From: Modestobacter marinus
GTDB lineage: Bacteria; Actinomycetota; Actinomycetes; Mycobacteriales; Geodermatophilaceae
DNA length: 64,000 bases
Assembly: GCF_019799945.1 (NCBI RefSeq)
Contig: NZ_JABGCH010000003.1
Location: forward strand, 1 to 64,000
Direction of reading: 5' to 3'
Within the stretch, counting starts at the first letter, position 1. The number at the start of each line of letters is the position of its first letter. Positions 43,226 through 52,279 of this stretch are shown here, one piece after another. The notes under the pieces were generated by a model. That model was given only the letters and a program-made list of their open reading frames with translations. It was not told where the DNA came from and did not search any database. The position numbers were made by a program, and so were the translations under genes.

Positions 43226-43687
43226 GTGTCCGCAGCAGATCCGCAGCACCCGTTCGCCGCCCTGCTCGGGCGCTGGCAGACCACGGGCACGGTGCTCGAC
43301 GACGCCGGGGCGCCGGCCGTCGCGGTCGAGGGCACCGACGAGTACGAGCTGATGGTCGGCGACCGCTGGGTGGTGCACCGCGTCGACGTCCGGCTCGGCC
43401 CGGACCGCGCCCGGGCGCTGGAGCTGATCGGCGACCACGACCCGCAGGCCCGGACCTGGGCGATGCACGCGTTCGACGCCGACGGCTCGTACTCCCTGAT
43501 GCGGGCGAGCCGGCGGCCCGACGGCTCGTGGCTGTTCGCCGCCGACGAGGTCCGGGCCGGGCTGCGGGTGCACGCGGACGGCCGCTCGATGAGCGCCACC
43601 TGGGAACGGTGGATGCCGCCGGACCGCTGGCTGCGGTGGATGGACCTCCGCTTCGAGCGCCAGAACGTTTGTCAACCAACAGGTTGA
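43226..43687 (+). CDS. DUF1579-like hypothetical protein
   Basis: 153 aa beta-rich protein that opens HPFAALLGRWQTTGTVLDDAG and contains GTDEYELMVGDRWVVHRVDV, a lipocalin-like pattern as in DUF1579. GTG start with GAGGAG six bases before. Its last codons overlap the first ArsR operator (43669-43690), so read-through into the ArsR pair is possible. Confidence 0.75.
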   Translation: MSAADPQHPFAALLGRWQTTGTVLDDAGAPAVAVEGTDEYELMVGDRWVVHRVDVRLGPDRARALELIGDHDPQARTWAMHAFDADGSYSLMRASRRPDGSWLFAADEVRAGLRVHADGRSMSATWERWMPPDRWLRWMDLRFERQNVCQPTG

Positions 43688-43734
43688 CAACGCGCCCGCG
43701 ACCGGTCTACCTTTGCCTCAACCGATCGGTTGAG
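43669..43734 (+). promoter_or_regulatory. promoter and twin palindromic operators of the ArsR/AHSA1 operon
   Basis: Two copies of CAACC-N4-GGTTG: TTGTCAACC-aaca-GGTTGACAA (43669-43690) and the perfect palindrome CTCAACCGATCGGTTGAG (43717-43734), with centres 46 bases apart. TTGACA (43684-43689) lies inside the first. TACCTT (43708-43713) stands 18 bases further. The second operator covers the expected start site near 43720 and abuts the ribosome-binding site. This is ideal for autorepression by the downstream ArsR protein. Confidence 0.75.
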
Positions 43735-43744
43735 CAAGGAGGCC

Positions 43745-44107
43745 ATGGTGGCGGCAGATGCGCTCTCCCGGGTGTTCTCGGCGCTGGCCGACCCCACCCG
43801 GCGGGACATGGTGGCGCGGCTCGCCGTCGGCGACGCGACCGTCAACGAGCTGGCCGCGCCCTACGACGTGAGCCTGCAGGCGGTCTCCAAGCACCTCAAG
43901 GTGCTCGAGGACGCCGGCCTGGTGAGCCGCAGCCGGGACGCCCAGCGGCGCCCGGTGCACCTGGAAGCGCAGGTCTTCGACCTGATGACGAAGTGGATCG
44001 AGCGCTACCGGCAGCAGGCCGAGGAGCGCTACCGACGCCTGGACGACGTCCTCGCCGCAATGCCGGACTTCGCCCCCACCCCACCACCGAAGGGCAGCCC
44101 GTCATGA
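43745..44107 (+). CDS. ArsR-family transcriptional repressor
   Basis: 120 aa winged-helix regulator: LSRVFSALADPTRRDMVARLAVGDATVNELAAPYDVSLQAVSKHLKVLEDAGLVSRSRDAQRR. No metal-binding Cys motif, as in the subgroup paired with AHSA1 proteins. ATG at 43745 with AAGGAGG directly before it. The stop overlaps the AHSA1 start (ATGA). Confidence 0.93.
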   Translation: MVAADALSRVFSALADPTRRDMVARLAVGDATVNELAAPYDVSLQAVSKHLKVLEDAGLVSRSRDAQRRPVHLEAQVFDLMTKWIERYRQQAEERYRRLDDVLAAMPDFAPTPPPKGSPS

Positions 44108-44583
44108 GCACCAGCACGCACGAGACCCAGATCCTCGCCGACCCCGACGTCCCCCTGATCCGGATCATCCGAGAGTTCGACGCCCCGCCGGAGAAGGTCT
44201 TCCGCGCGCACACCGACCCGGAGCTGGTCGTGCAGTGGCAGGGGCCGAACGGGATGGAGGCCAGGATCGACCACTTCGACTGCCGCACCGGCGGTTCCTA
44301 CCGCTACGTGCACACCCAGGACGGCGAGGAGTACGGCTTCCACGGGTGCTTCCACGAGGTCCGCCCGAACGAGCTGATCGTGCAGACCTTCACCTTCGAG
44401 GGCGTGCCGGACGGCGTCGCCCTGGAGAAGATGGTCCTCGAGGACCTCGGGAACGGCCGCACCAAGCTGACCGCCACCTCGCTCGTCGACTCCTTCGCCG
44501 ACCGGGACGCCTTCCTCGCCAGCGGCATGGAGGTCGGCGTCCGCGAGGGCTACGAGCGGCTCGACGCCATCCTGGCCGGATGA
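44104..44583 (+). CDS. AHSA1/SRPBCC family protein
   Basis: 159 aa START-like fold: IRIIREFDAPPEKVFRAHTDPELVVQWQGPNGMEARIDHFDCRTGGSYRYVH, then FTFEGVPDGVALEKMVLEDLGNGRTKLT. Proteins of this kind are usually co-regulated with the ArsR repressor and probably bind a small hydrophobic ligand. It is translationally coupled to the repressor and is followed by a terminator. Confidence 0.9.
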   Translation: MSTSTHETQILADPDVPLIRIIREFDAPPEKVFRAHTDPELVVQWQGPNGMEARIDHFDCRTGGSYRYVHTQDGEEYGFHGCFHEVRPNELIVQTFTFEGVPDGVALEKMVLEDLGNGRTKLTATSLVDSFADRDAFLASGMEVGVREGYERLDAILAG

Positions 44584-44591
44584 CGTCGAGC

Positions 44592-44621
44592 GCCGGCCGG
44601 AGCACGCCTGCTCCGGCCGGC
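44592..44621. terminator. bidirectional terminator after AHSA1
   Basis: GCCGGCCGGAGC and GCTCCGGCCGGC form a perfect 12-bp stem with the six-base loop ACGCCT, in the 40-base gap between convergent stops. No T-run. Confidence 0.7.
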
Positions 44622-44623
44622 CG

Positions 44624-45295
44624 TCAGCTCCCGGTCGTGACGTAGGCCGACAGCAGCAGCACGAAGGAACTGGCCAGGATCAGCAGCCGCGCGGGCGTGA
44701 GCCCGTTCAGCAGCCCGGCGATGACGCCCGCGCCCGAGGAGCGGGCCTCCGCGGCCCAGGCGCCCCGGCGCATCAGCCGCACCTCGTCGGCCAGGAGCGT
44801 GCCGCCGGCGCCCAGCATCGACAGGCCGAGCACCACGAAGACCAGGGCGAGCCGCTGGTCGAAGCCGGTCGCGGCGGGCGCGAGCAGCAGCACGACGACC
44901 ACCCCGAGCACCAGTCCCACGCCGGCTCCGGCGACCGGCGCCCACGGGCCCATCCGGACCAGTGGCACCGGGCGGCGCAGCCGCGGCCGGGGCCGCCCGT
45001 TGACCGGCGCGGTCGCGTGCGGCGTGCTCGGCGCCGCCACCGCTCCCGCCGGGTCGGCGCCGGCTACGTCCTCGCCCGGCCCCGCGGCCGGCCCGCCTGT
45101 CGCCGGCCCTGTCGCCAGCCCGCCCGCCGCCGGCGCCGGGGGCGCTGCGGCGCCGGGTGTCGCGGGCGGAGCCGCCGGCGGCTGCGGCGAATGCTCCTCC
45201 GCGGTGCGCTGTCCGGGCACCACCACCGACGCACCGGTCTCGGCGCGCCCCCGGTCGACCCAGCCGTTGGCGGGCACCTGCTTCTCGTCGCTCAT
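44624..45295 (-). CDS. hypothetical membrane protein with Pro/Ala-rich N-terminus
   Basis: 223 aa. The first ~110 residues are a low-complexity Pro/Ala/Gly linker. Three hydrophobic helices follow (VAGAGVGLVLGVVVVLLLAPA, LALVFVVLGLSMLGAGGTLLA, ARLLILASSFVLLLSAYV). The ATG at 45295 has GAGG just upstream. No family is recognised. It may be an envelope protein with a disordered cytoplasmic arm. Confidence 0.65.
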   Translation of the reverse strand: MSDEKQVPANGWVDRGRAETGASVVVPGQRTAEEHSPQPPAAPPATPGAAAPPAPAAGGLATGPATGGPAAGPGEDVAGADPAGAVAAPSTPHATAPVNGRPRPRLRRPVPLVRMGPWAPVAGAGVGLVLGVVVVLLLAPAATGFDQRLALVFVVLGLSMLGAGGTLLADEVRLMRRGAWAAEARSSGAGVIAGLLNGLTPARLLILASSFVLLLSAYVTTGS

Positions 45296-45715
45296 GTCCT
45301 CGATCACCTCGGGCGGCGACGCTAGGGGCCGCCCACGACCGCCCTGGGGAGGTGGGCGGGTGTGGCGCACGGGTCGTGCGGGACACCGGCGGGCTGTCAC
45401 CGTGCGTCCCCATCCGCGCTCGTTAGGTGATGATCGCCGCCGTCGAGAGCCAACTGGAGGCGATCCCGGCAGCACGGACATGCGAGCACCTGGGGGTACG
45501 GCCGGCCGAGCAGTGAGGAGACACATGACCCACGGAATGACTCCTGGCAGCGCCGGATGGGCATGGCAGCACCGAATGGGCAGGCGCATGGACGGCGGCA
45601 CGGAGTCCTGCCCTCAGTTCCGCAACGGGGCGGCACCGGAGGCTCGCCGTGGGTGGGTACGCGCCGGGGTTTCCGGAACGCGTTCGCCCGCGAAACCGTG
45701 TCGTCTCGTTATTGC
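45296..45715. other. intergenic stretch with two doubtful small frames
   Basis: No confident gene. Plus strand 45525-45719 is a 64-residue frame with GAGGAG eight bases before its ATG (MTHGMTPGSAGWAWQHRMGR...), low complexity. Minus strand 45397 to about 45500 encodes a peptide with a CPCC motif (QVLACPCCRDRLQLALDGG) but lacks a standard start at its head. Either may be a small gene. Together with the promoter/leader that follows, this gap spans about 620 bases. Confidence 0.35.
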
Positions 45716-45744
45716 TTGACGCTTCGAGAGCCCGCTGTCAGGGT
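45716..45744 (+). promoter_or_regulatory. predicted promoter of the diaminobutyrate/Pls operon
   Basis: TTGACG (45716-45721), 17 bases, then CAGGGT (45739-45744), an actinobacterial housekeeping-type promoter. Transcription from about 45751 gives a ~165-base leader that begins with a small hairpin TGTGTG-TTTCGT-CACACA (45750-45767). The surroundings are more AT-rich than average. Confidence 0.5.
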
Positions 45745-45915
45745 CCGTTTGTGTGTTTCGTCACACAGCGTGCGGGGTCTGTCGGGACACGCGCGGATGA
45801 CGGGGGCAGGTCCCATGGCGCGCTCTCCCGTCTACCGGCTGGGTTCCGCCTGGATCCGCACGCCGTCCCGCCCCCACCCCCGTAAACGACGACGGGCAGT
45901 TCCGAGGTGTCCTCG

Positions 45916-47460
45916 ATGAACCAAGGCCAAGCAGCGTCGGCCAACCAGTCCTCGTCCCCTGCGCAGCCGGTGCCACCGCCGCGCTTCGCGTCACCGATCC
46001 CCTGGCCGGCCACCGGGCATGACCGAGCCCGGCCCTTCACAGCCGGGCCGACGGTCACCGGTGACCTGCCCGGCCCCCGCTCGAGGGAGCTGCTGGAACG
46101 ACAGCGGCGCCGCGAGTCCAACGCCCGCACGTACCCCCGCCACCTCCCGATCGCCATCGCCGAGGCGTCCGGTCCCTATGTCCGGGACGTGGACGGCAAC
46201 GTCTACGTCGACTTCCTCGCCGGCGCGGGCGTCCTCTCACTCGGTCACAACCACCCCGAACTGGTCGAGGTCGTGATCGAGCAGCTGGGCCGGCACGTGC
46301 ACGGGCTGGACTTCCCGACCCCGGCCAAGGACGCCTTCGTGGACGCCATGCTGTCCATGCTGCCGTCACAGATGCAGGACCGGACGCGAATCCACTTCTG
46401 TGGCCCGACCGGTGCCAACGCAGTCGACGCGGCGCTCAAGCTGTGCAAGACCGCGACCGGCCGCGGGGAGGTCGTCTCCTTCCAGGGGGGCTTCCACGGC
46501 AGCAGCCATGCCGCCATGGCCGTGACCGGGCTGGTCGAGCAGAAGGCCCCGGTACCGAACGGGGTTCCGGGCGTGCACTTCGTCCCGTACTCCTACTGCT
46601 CACGCTGCCCGCTGGACCTGCGGCCGGACACCTGCAGCACGAACTGCGCTTCCGTGCTCGAGCACGCGCTGAGAGACCCCAACGGCGGGGTGCCCCTGCC
46701 GGCCGCCGTCCTGCTCGAGCTCGTGCAGGGCGAGGGCGGGGTCATCCCGGCGACCCGGTCGTTCGTCCGCCGGGTGCGCGAGCTGACGGCGGAGCTGGAC
46801 ATCCCCCTGGTGGTCGACGAGGTGCAGACGGGCTGCGGGCGTACCGGCACGTGGTTCGCCTTCGAGCAGTACGACATCGAGCCGGACGTGATCGTGGCCT
46901 CGAAGGCGCTCAGCGGGATCGGCCAGCCGGTGGCAGTCATCCTGTACGACGAGCGTCTGGACCGATGGGCGCCCGGCGCCCACACGGGCACCTTCCGGGG
47001 CAACCAGCTGGCCTTCGCTGCGGGTGCCGAGGCACTGCGGATCATGAGGAGGGACGGCGTGCTGGCGAACGTCCGGGCCCGCGGGGCCCAGATCGACCGG
47101 CTGCTCGCGCCACTGCAGGACCTGCCGTGGGTGCGCGAGGTGCGCGGCCTGGGGCTGATGTGGGGCGTCGAGATGCAGGACCCCGTCACCGGGCGATCGG
47201 ACGGCGCTCTGGCCAGGGCGGTGCAGCGCCGAGCACTTCACCGCGGGTTGATCCTGGAGTGCGGCGGGCGGGACGACTGCGTGGTGCGGATGCTCCCCCC
47301 GCTCAACGTGACCGAGGCCATCATCGACTGGGCCTGCCGGGTGCTGGCCGAGTGCATCGCGGAGGCGCCCGCCTCGGTCCGCGTCGCCGGGAGTGAGCAC
47401 CCGGATCTGTCGTTGGCGTCCCCGTTCGCAGGTGCAGTGACCGAACGACCGTCCGCCTGA
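45916..47460 (+). CDS. diaminobutyrate--2-oxoglutarate aminotransferase
   Basis: 514 aa class III PLP aminotransferase of the DABA-AT (EctB/Dat-like) group, converting aspartate semialdehyde and glutamate to L-2,4-diaminobutyrate. Seen: [52 protein letters not shown] and the PLP lysine in [10 protein letters not shown]. About 75 extra N-terminal residues are Pro/Ala-rich. ATG at 45916 with CCGAGG upstream; a GTG at 45907 is possible. It lies 11 bases before the Pls-like gene and so should supply its monomer. Confidence 0.88.
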   Translation: MNQGQAASANQSSSPAQPVPPPRFASPIPWPATGHDRARPFTAGPTVTGDLPGPRSRELLERQRRRESNARTYPRHLPIAIAEASGPYVRDVDGNVYVDFLAGAGVLSLGHNHPELVEVVIEQLGRHVHGLDFPTPAKDAFVDAMLSMLPSQMQDRTRIHFCGPTGANAVDAALKLCKTATGRGEVVSFQGGFHGSSHAAMAVTGLVEQKAPVPNGVPGVHFVPYSYCSRCPLDLRPDTCSTNCASVLEHALRDPNGGVPLPAAVLLELVQGEGGVIPATRSFVRRVRELTAELDIPLVVDEVQTGCGRTGTWFAFEQYDIEPDVIVASKALSGIGQPVAVILYDERLDRWAPGAHTGTFRGNQLAFAAGAEALRIMRRDGVLANVRARGAQIDRLLAPLQDLPWVREVRGLGLMWGVEMQDPVTGRSDGALARAVQRRALHRGLILECGGRDDCVVRMLPPLNVTEAIIDWACRVLAECIAEAPASVRVAGSEHPDLSLASPFAGAVTERPSA

Positions 47461-47471
47461 GGCGGGAGGTG

Positions 47472-50400
47472 ATGGACCTGCACCAGCAGACGAGCCCGCC
47501 GGTCGACGGGGCTGCCCCTCCCCCTCCGGCGGTGCTCGTCGGTGACCTCGGCCCGCGTGGCTGCCGCTGGTCCCCGGGCGGGCGGCTCCACCAGATCTTC
47601 GAGCAGACCTGCGACGCACTGGAGACCCAAGGGCACCACGACCGGCTGGCCGTGGACGCGGAGGGGCAGCAGGTGTCCTATGCCGAGCTGGACGCCGGCG
47701 CCAACCAGCTGGCCCATCTCCTGCGTCGGCGAGGCGTGCACCAGGGTGCCCGGGTGGCCGTGCTGTGCGACCGGCCGCTCGCCAACTACACCGCCCTGCT
47801 GGCGGCGCTCAAGGCGGGAGCGGCCTACGTGCCGCTGGACACCGTCTTCCCTGCCGACCGCATCGAGTACGTCCTCCGGGACGCCGACGTCGAACTGGTC
47901 GTGACCACCTCGGCGACCCGGCACCTGGCCTGCGCCGGCCCCGCTGCCGTGCTGGACCTCGACGAAGCAGCCGCGGAGATCGCCGCCGAGGACCGGCGCC
48001 GGCCGGTCCCGGAGGCGTCGCCCGCGGCCGACGCCCTGGGCTACGTCGTCTACACCTCCGGCACGACGGGGCGTCCCAAGGGGGTGGCGGTCGGCCACTC
48101 GGCCATCTGCCACTTCGTCCGGGTGGCCGCCGAGTGCTACGGCGTCCGGGCCGACGACCGCGTGTACCAGGGACTCACCATCGCCTTCGACTTCTCCGTG
48201 GAGGAGATCTGGCTCGCGTGGGCCGTGGGCGCCACCCTCGTGCCCCGGCCACCCGGCCGCAGCCTCGTCGGCGAGGACCTGCACGAGTACCTGGCTCGGC
48301 ACCGGGTCACCGCTCTGTGCTGCGTCCCCACCCTGCTCACCACGCTCGAGGAGGACCTGCCCGACCTGCGGTTCCTGCTGGTCTCCGGCGAGGCCTGTCC
48401 TCCGGACCTGGTGCGCCGGTGGCACCGCCCAGGACGGCGGTTCCTCAACGTCTACGGGCCGACCGAGACCACCGTGACCGCCACGTGGACACCCGTCTCC
48501 CCGGACCGGCCGGTCACCCTGGGCCGGCCACTGCCCGGCTACTCAGTCGCGGTGCTGGCCCCGGACGACGGCAGGGCGCTGCCGCCGGGGGAGCTCGGCG
48601 AGCTGGTGATCGGTGGTGTGGGGCTGGCCCGGGGCTACCTGAACCGTCCAGACCTGACCGCGCGGGCCTTCGTTCCCGACCCACTGCGGCTGCCCGCCAA
48701 TCCGGCGGGCCTCGTCTACCGCACCGGTGATCTCGCCCGGATCATCGACGGGGAGGTCGAGTACCACGGCCGCATCGATCTGCAGGTCAAGATCCGCGGC
48801 TACCGGATCGAGCTGACCGAGATCGAGTCGGTGCTGCTGGAGGTGCCCGAGGTGGCGCAGGCGGCCGTCGCGCCGCACGAGGGCCCCGGCGGGACCGAAT
48901 TGGTCGCGTACGTCAGCCTCCACAGCGGCACCGGTCCGCTCGACCCGGCCGCGGTCTACGGGCACCTGCGCGGACGGCTGCCCACCTACATGGTGCCGGC
49001 CTACCTCGAGGAGCTGCCGGTCCTGCCGATGACCGTCAGCGACAAGGTGAACCGTGCGGCTCTGCCGCCGCCTCACGGACCTCGCAGCCTGGTCGCCGAC
49101 GGGCCGTACGTGGCGCCGGCGACGCCCCTCGAGGAGTCACTGGCCGGGATCGTGGCCGGTGCCCTCGGCGTCGACCGCATTTCGGTCAACGGCCACCTCT
49201 TCGACGACCTCGGCGCGAATTCGCTGCTCCTGGCGCACATCTGCGCCCGTGTCCGGGAGCGAAGCGACCTGCCGGCGATCTCGATCAAGGACGTCTACCA
49301 GCACCCGACCGTCCGGGAGCTGGCCGCCACCCTGGTGGGACCGGCCGGTGCGGCCAGGGTGACCGAGCACGTGGACACCCCGGCCCCCGTCAGGACCCGC
49401 GGGGTCGAGTACCTGCTGTGCGGCGCTGTGCAGGCGGCGGTCTTCCTCGCCTGGAGCTACGTCATGGCGGTGGCGCTGGTGCGCGGGCACGAGTGGATCA
49501 CCGTGGCAGACGGTGCGCTGGCGAGCTACGGGCGGGCAGCCGTCTTCGGTGGGACGGCCTTCCTGGTTTCGTGTCTCCTGCCGATCGTCGCCAAGTGGCT
49601 GCTCGCGGGCCGCTGGCGGGCCCAGACGTTCCCGGTGTGGAGCCTGCGTTACCTCCGCTTCTGGGTGGTGAAGAGCCTCGTCCGCACCAACCCCCTGGCG
49701 TTGTTCCCCGGATCGCCGCTCGCCGTGCTGCACCTGCGGGCCCTGGGCGCACGGATCGGCCCCAGAGCGGTGGTGTTGACCAACCACGTCCCGGTCTGCA
49801 GTGACATGCTGACGATCGGCGCGGGCGCGGTGGTGCGGAAGGACGCGTTCCTCAACGGCTACCGAGTGGTCGGCGGGGTCGTCGAGATAGGCCCGGTGAG
49901 CATCGGACGCGACGCCGTGGTCGGCGAGATGACCGTTCTGGACGTGCACACGACCATCGGCGACGGCGCCGAGCTGGCCCACGCATCGGCACTGCACGCC
50001 GGCCAGTCGGTACCGCCCGGACAACGCTGGCACGGCTCGCCGGCCGAGCCCGCGCCGGTCGCGCCCGGGTCCCTGCCCCCGGCACCGTGCGGTTTCCTGC
50101 GTCGGCTCGTCTACGGGACCCTGCAGTTGGCGACGGCGGCGTTCGTCTGGACGCCGCTGTTGATCAGCGCGCTGGGACTCCTCCTGCCGGAGTTCGAGGA
50201 GATCGGGAAGCAGTCGCTGACGGACCCAGGCTTCTACGCAGGCCACGCCCTGCTCGCCACTGCGCTCTTCTGGGGTGCCGTGGTCGCGGGCCTTGTCGCC
50301 GCGGTCACCCTGCCGCGCCTGCTGTACCGGGCGCTGCCGGCTGACCGGGTCTTCCGGCTCTACGGCTGGCGCTGGTCGGTGCAGCGGACCGTCACACGTT

Positions 50401-52271
50401 TCACGAACCTGCAGTTCTACACGTTCCTGTTCGGTGACAGCTCGGCGATCGTGCACTGGTTGCGCTGGATCGGCTGGGACCTCGGGCGGGTCCAGCAGAC
50501 CGGCTCGAACTTCGGCATGGCCGTCAAGCACGAGGTGCCGGGGCTCAGCGCCGTCGGCCCGGGCACGATGGTCTCCGACGGCCTGTCCATGCTCAACGCG
50601 GACTTCTCAGCCACCTCCTTCCGCGTGCGACGGACCGCGGTGGGTGCGCGCAACTACCTGGGCAACAACATCGCCTACCCCGCCGGTGGGCGGACTGGGG
50701 ACAACTGCCTGCTCGCCACCAAGGTCCACGTACCGGTCGACGGGCCGCTGCGGGAGGACGTGGGTCTGCTCGGCTCCCCGCCCTTCGAGATCCCCCGCTC
50801 GGTGGAGCGGGACGTCCGAGCGGCCCCCGTCATCAGCCGCAGGCAACGACGGGCCGCGCTGTCGGAGAAGAACCGGCACAACGCCCTGACCGCGGCCCTG
50901 TACCTGATCGTGCGCTGGGTGCACTTCGTGGTCGCCACCCTGATCTTCGTCGTGGCGATCGACCACCACGGCCGGCTGGGGCCGATGGTGGTCTCCGCCG
51001 GGATCGTCGGCGTCCTGCTCTTCACGACCGGGTTCTTCGTGCTGGTCGAGCGCCGGTTCCCACCCCGCAGCCCGCTGTTCTGCTCGATCTACGAGCCCGA
51101 GTTCTGGCGCCATGAGCGGTACTGGAAGGTGCCGGCGATGCTCTACGTCGAGGTGTTCAACGGAACGCCGTTCAAGGCCCTGGTGTGGCGGGCGCTGCGT
51201 GTGCGCGTGGGCCGCAGGCTCTTCGACGACGGGTGCTGGATCACCGAGCGGAATCTCACGAGGGTCGGGGACGACTGCACCTGGAACGAGGGCGGCACGA
51301 TCCAGAGCCACTCACTCGAGGACGGCGTGTTCAAGTCCGACCACGTCGTCATCGGCGCCGGCTGCACGCTCGGAGTCGGCGCCTTCGTGCACTACGGGGC
51401 GACGGTGGGCGACGGCGCCGTCTTGGAGCCGGACAGCTTCCTGATGAAGGGCGAGTCCGTCGGGGCGCGGGAACGCTGGGGCGGCAACCCTGCTCGGTTG
51501 CTGTCCGTGTCGCAGCCGGCGGGACCTGCACCGACGGCGGCCGGACCTCCGGCCGCGGCGGCGGCGCTGCTGGCCGGGCTGCGGGCGCAGCACCAGCCCG
51601 CGCTGCCGGCCGACTCGGGCGTCCGGGTGGAACTGGTCGAGCTGGCCGCCTGCCGCCCGCGGCTGGAGGAGCTGCGCGCGTTGCTGCCGGCCTGCGAGCA
51701 GGCCGCGGCCGAGACGATGTCCTCGGCGCACCGCCGCGAACAGTGGATCGCGGGCCGTGCGCTGCTGCGGCTGATGCTCTCCTCGGAGGACCCCTCCCGG
51801 GCACCGGTGGAGTGGCCCCTGATGCGGACCGAGACCGATCGGCCGGTGGTGCCCGGCGGTCCGGACGTGAGCCTCGCGCACGCCGACGGCGTCATCGTCG
51901 CCGCGCTGGCCCACGGACGGGCGATCGGTGTCGACGTCGAGTGCCTGGAGCACGACCGGGACGACGTCGTGCTGGCCTCGGCGCTCACCGCGGAGGAGCG
52001 CGCGCGGTTGGCGGGCGCTCCGCCGGGTGAGCGGGCGGGGCTGTTCCTGCGCATGTGGACGCTCAAGGAGGCCGCGCTCAAGTGCAGCGGCGCCGGGCTC
52101 GACGGCGGACCTGAGCGGGTCGGCACCGCACTCGCTCCCGCGCGGGTCTCCGGTCCGCACGTCGCGGAGGCCTTCCGGGGAGCCCCGCTGTGTCACCAGG
52201 AGACGTGGGCCCGCGCGGGTAGGTCCTACTGCCTGAGCGTGGTGACCGGCGACCGCGGGCTGCCCGGCTGA
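47472..52271 (+). CDS. Pls-type membrane NRPS with fused phosphopantetheinyl transferase
   Basis: About 1,600 aa. Adenylation domain about 40-535: YTSGTTGRPKG at 195-205, NVYGPTETT at 327, YRTGDLARI at 417, Lys in VSDKVNRAAL. Carrier domain: LGANSLLL with the phosphopantetheine serine near 585. Then three membrane pairs (about 645-712, 880-950, 1140-1192), each followed by a soluble acyltransferase-like left-handed-helix domain. This is the A-T-(TM2-C)x3 plan of epsilon-poly-L-lysine synthetase. Uniquely, residues ~1385-1600 are a Sfp-type PPTase (IGVDVECLEHD, WTLKEAALKCSG). No thioesterase. Inferred product: a diaminobutyrate homopolymer at the membrane. Confidence 0.9.
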   Translation: MDLHQQTSPPVDGAAPPPPAVLVGDLGPRGCRWSPGGRLHQIFEQTCDALETQGHHDRLAVDAEGQQVSYAELDAGANQLAHLLRRRGVHQGARVAVLCDRPLANYTALLAALKAGAAYVPLDTVFPADRIEYVLRDADVELVVTTSATRHLACAGPAAVLDLDEAAAEIAAEDRRRPVPEASPAADALGYVVYTSGTTGRPKGVAVGHSAICHFVRVAAECYGVRADDRVYQGLTIAFDFSVEEIWLAWAVGATLVPRPPGRSLVGEDLHEYLARHRVTALCCVPTLLTTLEEDLPDLRFLLVSGEACPPDLVRRWHRPGRRFLNVYGPTETTVTATWTPVSPDRPVTLGRPLPGYSVAVLAPDDGRALPPGELGELVIGGVGLARGYLNRPDLTARAFVPDPLRLPANPAGLVYRTGDLARIIDGEVEYHGRIDLQVKIRGYRIELTEIESVLLEVPEVAQAAVAPHEGPGGTELVAYVSLHSGTGPLDPAAVYGHLRGRLPTYMVPAYLEELPVLPMTVSDKVNRAALPPPHGPRSLVADGPYVAPATPLEESLAGIVAGALGVDRISVNGHLFDDLGANSLLLAHICARVRERSDLPAISIKDVYQHPTVRELAATLVGPAGAARVTEHVDTPAPVRTRGVEYLLCGAVQAAVFLAWSYVMAVALVRGHEWITVADGALASYGRAAVFGGTAFLVSCLLPIVAKWLLAGRWRAQTFPVWSLRYLRFWVVKSLVRTNPLALFPGSPLAVLHLRALGARIGPRAVVLTNHVPVCSDMLTIGAGAVVRKDAFLNGYRVVGGVVEIGPVSIGRDAVVGEMTVLDVHTTIGDGAELAHASALHAGQSVPPGQRWHGSPAEPAPVAPGSLPPAPCGFLRRLVYGTLQLATAAFVWTPLLISALGLLLPEFEEIGKQSLTDPGFYAGHALLATALFWGAVVAGLVAAVTLPRLLYRALPADRVFRLYGWRWSVQRTVTRFTNLQFYTFLFGDSSAIVHWLRWIGWDLGRVQQTGSNFGMAVKHEVPGLSAVGPGTMVSDGLSMLNADFSATSFRVRRTAVGARNYLGNNIAYPAGGRTGDNCLLATKVHVPVDGPLREDVGLLGSPPFEIPRSVERDVRAAPVISRRQRRAALSEKNRHNALTAALYLIVRWVHFVVATLIFVVAIDHHGRLGPMVVSAGIVGVLLFTTGFFVLVERRFPPRSPLFCSIYEPEFWRHERYWKVPAMLYVEVFNGTPFKALVWRALRVRVGRRLFDDGCWITERNLTRVGDDCTWNEGGTIQSHSLEDGVFKSDHVVIGAGCTLGVGAFVHYGATVGDGAVLEPDSFLMKGESVGARERWGGNPARLLSVSQPAGPAPTAAGPPAAAAALLAGLRAQHQPALPADSGVRVELVELAACRPRLEELRALLPACEQAAAETMSSAHRREQWIAGRALLRLMLSSEDPSRAPVEWPLMRTETDRPVVPGGPDVSLAHADGVIVAALAHGRAIGVDVECLEHDRDDVVLASALTAEERARLAGAPPGERAGLFLRMWTLKEAALKCSGAGLDGGPERVGTALAPARVSGPHVAEAFRGAPLCHQETWARAGRSYCLSVVTGDRGLPG

Positions 52272-52279
52272 CCCCCAGG

